This document shows positions 58,245 to 64,000 of a stretch of DNA of 64,000 nt, one piece after another (within the stretch, counting starts at the first letter, position 1; every line of letters begins with the position of its first letter). A model generated the notes under the pieces. It did no database searches, was not told the DNA's origin, and worked only from the letters and a program-made list of their open reading frames with translations. The stretch lies in assembly GCA_030645475.1 (NCBI GenBank), contig JAUSMA010000065.1, forward strand, positions 62,001 through 126,000. The letters run 5' to 3'. The DNA comes from Nitrospirota bacterium. GTDB taxonomy: Bacteria; Nitrospirota; Nitrospiria; Nitrospirales; Nitrospiraceae. The translations under genes and the position numbers were made by a program.

Positions 58245-60269
58245 ATGGGACTCGATGGACTGCTCGATATCGGGAAGAGCGCACTCAGCGTCGCGCAACA
58301 GGCGCTCACGGTCACCGGTCACAACGTCGCCAACGTCAACACCCCCGGCTATTCCCGCCAGATGGCGGTGGTCACTGAACGGTCTCCGATCAATGGAGGG
58401 CCCGGCCAGGTCGGGACCGGTGTCCAGGTCGTCGAGATTCGGCGTATCGTCGATAAATTTATCAACGCGGAGTTGACGGACTCGCATGAACTGCTGGGAG
58501 AGTTATCCATCACGCGGGACCAGTTATTCCAAATTCAGAATATTTTTACCGATTCCAACAATCAGGGGATCGGTGCCCAGTTGAACGAGTTTTTCAGCAG
58601 TCTCCAGGATGTCGCGGCAAGCCCCTCCGATGTCACTCCGCGTTCAGTGCTGCTGGCGAAATCGGCCCTGCTCACCAATAGCATCAATCAGGCGGCCGGT
58701 GAGCTGTCCGCTCGCCGTACCTCGGTGAACGATCAAGTGAAGCAGACGATCTCGGAAATCAACAGTTTGACGACACGGATTGCCGATCTGAACAATAAAA
58801 TCGTGTCGGCCGAAATTACGGGGCAGAATGCCAACGATGTGCGGGACCAGCGGGATCAGGCGGTCAACGAGCTGGCTCAGCGCATCGATATCTCGGTGCT
58901 CGACGGGGCGAACGGCGCTGTGTCGGTCTTTGTCGGGCGCGGCCAGGTGGTCGTCGAAAGCAACGTGTCGCGCAATTTGGTCGCCGTGGAATCGCTCGAC
59001 AATGGGGGCCTGGTCAACGTCCAATACGATACGGGGAGTACCAGATCTGCAGATATTACCTCGTCTATTTCTGGCGGACGGATCGGGGGACTGCTGGCGA
59101 TCCGTGACACGATCATTCCGGGGCTGCAATCGTCCTTCGACAAACTCTCGGCTGGTTTGGTGAACGAGGTCAATCAACTTCATCGCCAGGGCTATGGGCT
59201 CGATGGGTCTACGGGACTCGATTTTTTTTCGCCTCTCACCGTGACGACACATGAGCAGTCTACGAATGAAGGCACGGCCATTCTCACGGCCGGACCGATT
59301 ACCGCCAACAGCCTCCTGACCCTGCAGGATTATGAAATCAGATTTTCGTCCTCGACGGCCTACTCCATCGTCAATGCGACGACCGGGGCGACCATCAAGG
59401 GGAATTTTACAGGGATTGCGGTGACGGCGCCGACGGTGGATGTGCCGGTCAATATTGTGACCGGAACGAACGATACCTTGACGGTTAGCGTCGATGGCAC
59501 CACATCCGGAACGATCACGCTGGCTGGCGCTGCCACGCCCGGACAAGCCTATACCAGTGGCGCCGCGCTGGCGACCGAGTTGCAAACGAAGATTAATGCC
59601 GATGCGACCCTGCAGGCGGCAGGACGTAGCGTAGTGGTGACGTACGATACGACGGCGAACCGATTCACGATTACGTCGAACGCCACGACTGCGACTTCGG
59701 CCGTCAACGTGACCGGAGGGACTGCGCGTACGGCCCTGGGTTTGCTCAGTGGAACCAGCACCGCCGCGTCAGGAGTCTATACCGATCCTCAAACATTTAC
59801 GCTCGATGGAATACAGATCGTCTTGAGCGGGACCGTCGTGGCCGGGGACGAGTTCTCGGTCAATTCTTATACCGGTATGGCCACGTCGATCAGCACGTCG
59901 CTGACGAATGGCAGCAGGGTGGCTGCCTCCTCGACGCGTGCCGGTGTTCCCGGCAATAACACCAACGCGATTGCGCTGGTCGCCCTGCAGACGAAATCCA
60001 TTGCTGTGATCGGCAACACCACGTTCGGCGATGCCTATCGTGTCGCGGCCACGAGTGTGGGCGTGGCGGCGCAGTCTGCAGATACCAGCCTCGATGCGCA
60101 AACGATCTTGCACGAGCAATTAGAGTCGTTCAGGGCCCAGTCGTCCGGCGTGTCGATCGACGAAGAACTGGTCGATATGCTCAAGTATCAACGGCTCTTC
60201 GATGCAGCATCTCGGTTGATCATCATCACGAATGAAATGTTGCAAACGCTGCTGGACTTGAAACGCTAA
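58245..60269 (+). CDS. flgK: Hook-filament junction protein FlgK (HAP1)
   Basis: A 674-residue protein starting LLDIGKSALSVAQQALTVTG with HNVANVNTPGYSRQMAVV after it, and ending VDMLKYQRLFDAASRLIIIT, NEMLQTLLDLKR, the normal ends of FlgK. Residues about 392-505 (nucleotides 59419-59763) are an inserted module with pattern LTVSVDGTTSGTITLAG, then GAALATELQTKIN, which occurs again in FlgL. A run of eight T (59222-59229) lies in the codons for DFFS. FlgK joins hook and filament. Confidence 0.92.
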   Translation: MGLDGLLDIGKSALSVAQQALTVTGHNVANVNTPGYSRQMAVVTERSPINGGPGQVGTGVQVVEIRRIVDKFINAELTDSHELLGELSITRDQLFQIQNIFTDSNNQGIGAQLNEFFSSLQDVAASPSDVTPRSVLLAKSALLTNSINQAAGELSARRTSVNDQVKQTISEINSLTTRIADLNNKIVSAEITGQNANDVRDQRDQAVNELAQRIDISVLDGANGAVSVFVGRGQVVVESNVSRNLVAVESLDNGGLVNVQYDTGSTRSADITSSISGGRIGGLLAIRDTIIPGLQSSFDKLSAGLVNEVNQLHRQGYGLDGSTGLDFFSPLTVTTHEQSTNEGTAILTAGPITANSLLTLQDYEIRFSSSTAYSIVNATTGATIKGNFTGIAVTAPTVDVPVNIVTGTNDTLTVSVDGTTSGTITLAGAATPGQAYTSGAALATELQTKINADATLQAAGRSVVVTYDTTANRFTITSNATTATSAVNVTGGTARTALGLLSGTSTAASGVYTDPQTFTLDGIQIVLSGTVVAGDEFSVNSYTGMATSISTSLTNGSRVAASSTRAGVPGNNTNAIALVALQTKSIAVIGNTTFGDAYRVAATSVGVAAQSADTSLDAQTILHEQLESFRAQSSGVSIDEELVDMLKYQRLFDAASRLIIITNEMLQTLLDLKR

Positions 60270-60286
60270 CGCGGAGAGACAAGCCT

Positions 60287-62746
60287 ATGAGAGTTACCGA
60301 ACAACAGGCCTATGGCACATTGGTCAGTAATATTCAGCGGGCCCGCGCCAAGGCCCTGGCCACGCAGGAGCAAATTTCGACCGGCAAGAAGGTAGTGAAA
60401 CCGTCGGATAATGCTAATGGGTTTGACCGCATCGTGGCGACCAAGTTTTCGATGGCGAAGGCGAACCAACATTTGCGCAACCTCGGCGTGGCTACGACTC
60501 GTCTCGACCTGACCGACAGCGCTTTGAGCAGCGTCACGAACGCCCTCGCCAGGGTCAAAGAACTTGCCGTGCAGTTCGCCAACAGCACCAACGGCGCTGC
60601 CGAACGAGCGATTGGCGCACGTGAAGTCAAGCAGTTGCTCCTTCAGCTTCAAGAACAGGGAAATGCCGAACATGCCGGGGGGCAATCGATTTTTGCCGGC
60701 ACCGGCCGCCATGGGCGTGCGACGGGTGTCGCCATTACCGCGCCCATCGCGCTGACCGGTGGGACCAACGATTCGCTGGTGGTGAACGTCGACGGGACCA
60801 CGTCTGGCACGATCGCGCTTGGAACCGCTTCCGTGACCGGTTCCGAATTGGCCGCACTCGTGCAACGCAAGGTCAACACCGATCCGACGCTTCTGGCGGC
60901 AGGGAAAAGTGTGACGGTGACGTTCGACACCAACCATCTCGTCCTCACCTCGTCCGATAACGGCCTGCCGTCCTCGGTCGAAGTCACCGGCGGTACCAGC
61001 CTGACGGCTCTCGGCTTTAACGGAGGCAGCACGACCAACGGCGCCTCCGCCTTTGCCCTCCGTGCGGCGACTGGAGTCGGCACGAGGAATACCGGAAGCG
61101 CCGTGATCTCACAAGGTACGGTATTCAACCCGAACGCTGCGACGCTCAACGATTACCTGGTGAAGTTCAGTTCAGCGACCACCTTCGATCTCTACAACGT
61201 CACCACGTCCGTGGGGGTATTGCCGAATACCACTAATACCGGAGGAGTGGTGAGGAGCGACAGCGGCGTGCTCGATTCGAGCCTGGTGACATTGGACAAT
61301 TATGAAGTTCGTGTGAAAAATATTTATACGGTGACGGCGGGGGTGAACGACGGGATTCGTTTCGATCCAGGATCCGGAGCGGTCACGGCAACATTGGCCG
61401 CCGGGTCCTATACCGGAGCCGAGTTGGCGACTCAGATCAAGACCGCTCTCGAGGCGGCGAGTGGGCCCGAAACCTACACGGTCGGTTTTGACGAGACGAC
61501 CGCCAAGTTCAGCATCACAAACGACGTGGCGAACGGGACGGCGCTGAGTTTGCTCTATTCGAACGCAGCGACGACGGCCGGATCGCTTCTCGGCTCATCG
61601 GGGCGCGATTTGAGCCCCATCGCGGCGGGAGCGACGGTCATCAGCGATGTGGACACGACCGGCCTGGCCGGGGTGTCCAAGCAACAGAACGTGTACAACA
61701 CGACCCTTGCGACCAACATCTTCAACATCACCTCGGCGAACAATACGCTGATCGTCAACGACGACGGAGGGACCACCGATACGACGATTACCCTGGCGAC
61801 CGGAAGTTATACAGGTGCGCAGCTGGCGACCGAACTGGCGTCTAAGCTGAACGCAAGCCGCAATGCCGCCAATACGACTCCTTATACCGTGGCGTACGGA
61901 TCTGTGACCGCCGGCCGGATTACGATCAACAATCCCGCAGGCAATGCCAATTCACTCATTCTGAGATTCGGTAATGCCGGCTCTACCGCGGCGCAGATTC
62001 TAGGCTCTGGGTCGGCGACTGTGACGGAGACCGTGGGGGCGTCGGCTTCCACGCTGAACAACGATGCCGGTTATACGAACTACCTCTCCGGTGCGAACAT
62101 CGACTTCGACGGCCTTCGGGTCGTCCTGCAGGATGGGACCGCGGGACCCCGGAATGGAGACGTATTCGCGGTTTCACAAACGCGGAGCGTCGTGCTCCCG
62201 AATCAGACCTATGTGTCCGGACGCACGATCGAGGCAGAGGGGGTGCGGTTTTCACTCAGGGACGGAGCGGCGGCTCCGGCAAGCGGCGATCGTTTCAGTA
62301 TCCAGACCGGAGTGCAGTACCAGGGCGACGACGGGCTGCAAACCATTGAAGTCGGCGATGGGCAAACGGTCAAGACGAACCAGCCTGGCAATCAGACCTT
62401 TAGCGGCCCCACGATCGACCTGTTCGCATCGGTGAAAAGTTTGAATGCCGCGTTGAACGGCAATTACGTCGGCGGCATTCAGCGAGGCTTAGCAGGTGTC
62501 GATGTGGCGTTGGATCAGGTGTCGTCCATTCAGGGCGAGCTGGGCGCGTTGTCCAATCGTCTCGCATCGAGCAAGGGCAGCCTCGATGAGACGAAGGTCT
62601 TTCTGGCGAACATTTTGTCCACCAATGAAGACGTGGATCTGGTGGAAGCGATTTCAAGCTTGACGCTCCAGCAGCAAGCCATTCAAGCTGCAGGGGCCAC
62701 GCTCAACCGTCTGTTCGAAAGCTCCCTGCTGAATTTCTTGAAATAA
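60287..62746 (+). CDS. flgL: Hook-filament junction protein FlgL (HAP3), expanded
   Basis: An 819-residue protein, against about 300-400 for most FlgL. The first 140 residues (RVTEQQAYGTLVSNIQRARA, STGKKVVKPSDNANGFDRIV, GRHGRATGV) and the last 120 (SLNAALNGNYVGGIQRGLAG, then LTLQQQAIQAAGATLNRLFE) are the normal FlgL ends. In between are at least three modules with the pattern VNVDGTTSGTIALG... GSYTGAELATQIKT (about residues 148-250, 345-440, 478-580), the first like the FlgK insert. Such modules in axial proteins may thicken or decorate the filament base. It follows flgK by 17 bases. Confidence 0.88.
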   Translation: MRVTEQQAYGTLVSNIQRARAKALATQEQISTGKKVVKPSDNANGFDRIVATKFSMAKANQHLRNLGVATTRLDLTDSALSSVTNALARVKELAVQFANSTNGAAERAIGAREVKQLLLQLQEQGNAEHAGGQSIFAGTGRHGRATGVAITAPIALTGGTNDSLVVNVDGTTSGTIALGTASVTGSELAALVQRKVNTDPTLLAAGKSVTVTFDTNHLVLTSSDNGLPSSVEVTGGTSLTALGFNGGSTTNGASAFALRAATGVGTRNTGSAVISQGTVFNPNAATLNDYLVKFSSATTFDLYNVTTSVGVLPNTTNTGGVVRSDSGVLDSSLVTLDNYEVRVKNIYTVTAGVNDGIRFDPGSGAVTATLAAGSYTGAELATQIKTALEAASGPETYTVGFDETTAKFSITNDVANGTALSLLYSNAATTAGSLLGSSGRDLSPIAAGATVISDVDTTGLAGVSKQQNVYNTTLATNIFNITSANNTLIVNDDGGTTDTTITLATGSYTGAQLATELASKLNASRNAANTTPYTVAYGSVTAGRITINNPAGNANSLILRFGNAGSTAAQILGSGSATVTETVGASASTLNNDAGYTNYLSGANIDFDGLRVVLQDGTAGPRNGDVFAVSQTRSVVLPNQTYVSGRTIEAEGVRFSLRDGAAAPASGDRFSIQTGVQYQGDDGLQTIEVGDGQTVKTNQPGNQTFSGPTIDLFASVKSLNAALNGNYVGGIQRGLAGVDVALDQVSSIQGELGALSNRLASSKGSLDETKVFLANILSTNEDVDLVEAISSLTLQQQAIQAAGATLNRLFESSLLNFLK

Positions 62747-62767
62747 GAGGCCGTACGCGTTGTTGGC

Positions 62768-62794
62768 TCAAGAATTGTGGCGAGCGACCGATAC
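62768..62794 (+). promoter_or_regulatory. Candidate sigma-28 promoter before csrA
   Basis: TCAAGAAT-N11-ACCGATAC fits TAAAGTTT-N11-GCCGATAA in spacing and in the CCGATA core. Transcription would start near 62803, 33 bases before the csrA ATG. Confidence 0.45.
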
Positions 62795-62835
62795 TAGGGG
62801 TAATCAAGTTGTGGCATCAGCCAAGGAAGGCATCA

Positions 62836-63066
62836 ATGTTGGTCTTGACGCGCAGGCGTGGAGAAGCGATCACAATTGGCCCCAATATTCGGGTGGTCGT
62901 CCTCGACATTAAAGGTGGCCAGATTCGCTTAGGAATCGAGGCGCCGTCGACGGTCGAGATCCATCGGGATGAAATCTGTGTGAGAATTCAAGAAGAAAAC
63001 CAATCGGCAGCCTGTACCGGGGTGGTCCCTCTGGCTGCGTTCCGGCGTCTCCTGCCGACAGGGTGA
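62836..63066 (+). CDS. csrA: RNA-binding translational regulator CsrA
   Basis: A 76-residue protein starting at ATG 62836, which begins the family motif MLVLTRRRGEAITIGPNIRV; a GTG at 62809 is upstream. The end of the conserved part is APSTVEIHRDEI, with the conserved Arg. CsrA binds GGA motifs in mRNAs such as flagellin and blocks translation; FliW, encoded next, counters it. Length and motif are normal. Confidence 0.95.
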   Translation: MLVLTRRRGEAITIGPNIRVVVLDIKGGQIRLGIEAPSTVEIHRDEICVRIQEENQSAACTGVVPLAAFRRLLPTG

Positions 63067-63090
63067 CGCTCAATTGCGTGAGGCTCGATT

Positions 63091-63570
63091 ATGAAGTTTT
63101 CGTCGACTCGCTTCGGGGCCTTAGAGGTTTCCGATAGTTCGATCCTGACCTTCCCCTCCGGCATCCTGGGGTTTCCGGATTGGACGCGGTACGTCATTCT
63201 CGACCATGGGACCGACGCACCGTTCAAGTGGCTACATTGTATTGAGGAGTCCAGTCTGGCATTCGTCGTACTCGATCCCGCGCTGTTCCATGCTAATTAT
63301 CGGGTCGAGATCCCGGATGAAGTGTTAGCGGAAGTGAAGGGAACGGCTGCGGACGGGTTGACCCTGGCCGTCATTCTCACCATTCCGTCCGAAGATCCTG
63401 GCCGTATCACGGCCAACCTGCGCGGGCCGCTTCTCATGAATCCCTCCACCAGGCTCTGTAAGCAGATGGTGCTCTCTGACGACTATCCCACCCGCTATCC
63501 GATTTTTACCATGCCCGCTGCCTGCCAGCCTTCACAGACCGAGTCGCGCTCCGAAGCCATCCCCGCATAG
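63091..63570 (+). CDS. fliW: Flagellar assembly factor FliW
   Basis: A 159-residue protein with the FliW pattern: VSDSSILTFPSGILGFPDWT, WLHCIEESSLAFVVLDPALF, and TANLRGPLLMNPSTRLCKQM near the end. FliW binds CsrA or flagellin and links flagellin level to its translation. It lies 24 bases after csrA, the standard pair. Confidence 0.94.
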   Translation: MKFSSTRFGALEVSDSSILTFPSGILGFPDWTRYVILDHGTDAPFKWLHCIEESSLAFVVLDPALFHANYRVEIPDEVLAEVKGTAADGLTLAVILTIPSEDPGRITANLRGPLLMNPSTRLCKQMVLSDDYPTRYPIFTMPAACQPSQTESRSEAIPA

Positions 63571-63578
63571 CAATTTAT

Positions 63579-63632
63579 CGTGAAGCGTGGCTCGCAAGCC
63601 AGGACTACATGGCTTGCGAGCCACGCTTCACG
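63579..63632. terminator. Perfect 23-bp inverted repeat between convergent genes
   Basis: The 23-base arms 63579-63601 and 63610-63632 are exact reverse complements with an 8-base loop. It lies between fliW and the convergent Hpt gene, whose stop codon it overlaps. The lack of a strong U-run is noted, but the hairpin is the likely bidirectional end of both units. Confidence 0.6.
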
Positions 63633-64000
63633 GGGTTACTTCTGCCACCGAAATTTTCTTGTCCGGTTGCGACGTGGTTCGTGTTTCCATGACTTTAACA
63701 AGGCGAATCACTGCAATCTCAATCTGGGTATAGATGATGGGGGCATCGAGTAGCGTGCCGAGCCGTCCGAGCGCTTCCAATCGACCGGCAGCCAAGACAA
63801 CCTCCGGTGCACAGAGGTTCCCGGCCGTGCCTTTCAAGAGGTGTGCAGCCTGTTCGACGGCCCGTTGGTCCTGGCCGGCCAAGGCGATGCGGATGTTCTC
63901 CAGCATGGATTGGTAGCGTTGAAGAAATAAGACGATCAGCTGGTCCAATAATTCACGATCGCCGCCGATGTTGCGTAACATCGTGGTGGTATCGAAAATC
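63628..64000 (-). CDS. Hpt domain protein (5' end outside window)
   Basis: The reading frame stays open to the right edge of the window, so the gene begins outside. The visible part has the phosphotransfer pattern FDTTTMLRNIGGDRELLDQL, then QAAHLLKGTAGNLCA, where the His is the phospho-acceptor. Hpt proteins pass phosphate between receivers in a phosphorelay. The C-terminal 30 residues are polar. It is convergent with fliW. A link to the receiver-bearing FliH is only a possibility. The full length and any further domains are not visible. Confidence 0.75.
   Translation of the reverse strand, partial: IFDTTTMLRNIGGDRELLDQLIVLFLQRYQSMLENIRIALAGQDQRAVEQAAHLLKGTAGNLCAPEVVLAAGRLEALGRLGTLLDAPIIYTQIEIAVIRLVKVMETRTTSQPDKKISVAEVTP

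Noticed and set aside
58644-59585. A 313-codon minus-strand frame opposite flgK
   Set aside because: Arg/Gly/His-rich antisense shadow without ribosome site or neighbours.
1-64000. CRISPR arrays, insertion sequences, rRNA genes
   Set aside because: No regular direct repeats with spacers, transposase-like genes or ribosomal RNA segments were seen.

Overview
The window reads as part of the chromosome of a Gram-negative (diderm) flagellated bacterium with moderately high GC. The complete P-ring and L-ring genes (flgA, flgH, flgI), the many NtrC-type regulators with sigma-54 type promoters, and the gene order suggest Nitrospirota, most likely a Nitrospira. This is an inference from layout and protein style; no search was run.

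Region 1 (about 1-15950, all plus strand) is the tail module of a contractile-tailed prophage or a tailocin derived from one. It runs from an unidentified structural protein cut by the window edge through sheath, tube, tail assembly chaperone (probably with a frameshifted second part), tape measure, hub-like protein, spike, LysM baseplate proteins, a LysM-gp25 fusion, gpJ, gpI, collar-type fibre, holin-like protein, a possible endolysin and three small proteins. An 18-bp dyad, ACTAAC-N6-GTTAGT, recurs in four intergenic gaps of this module and once more near 19.6 kb on the host side. The module ends beside the 5' half of a tRNA-Met-like gene on the minus strand (16078-16119), which looks like an integration scar. 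No capsid, terminase, integrase or repressor gene is visible here.

Region 2 (16286-20589) holds general host genes: a ferritin-like diiron protein, an HDOD gene overlapping sthA (transhydrogenase) on the minus strand, a possible tiny secreted peptide followed by a strong palindrome, and a NarL-type response regulator.

Region 3 (21162-63570) is a nearly complete flagellar locus. A solitary NtrC-type regulator and a TPR / histidine kinase / NtrC-type regulator operon (like FlrB-FlrC) come first. Then follow flgB-flgC-fliE-fliF-fliG-fliH-fliI-fliJ-motE, fliK-flgD-flgE, fliL-fliM-fliN-fliO-fliP-fliQ-fliR-flhB-flhA-flhF-flhG-fliA, a degenerate GGDEF gene, flgF-flgG-flgA-flgH-(small FlgH-like ORF)-flgI-flgJ-flgM-flgN-flgK-flgL, and csrA-fliW. 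Sigma-54-like promoters precede flgB, fliK, fliL, flgF and possibly the TPR gene. Sigma-28-like promoters are suggested before flgM and csrA. Flagellin, the fliD cap gene, stators and chemotaxis genes are not in the window. An Hpt-domain gene on the minus strand runs off the right edge.

The most unusual feature is the fliH gene. It encodes a full NtrC-type receiver domain, with all phosphorylation residues present, fused in frame to a FliH export-ATPase regulator, in the normal fliH place between fliG and fliI. This suggests direct phospho-control of flagellar protein export. Also notable are a small ORF matching the FlgH C-terminus between flgH and flgI, axial proteins (FlgE, FlgK, an 819-residue FlgL) carrying repeated modules of one type, tandem repeats in FliK, and a family of intergenic imperfect palindromes.
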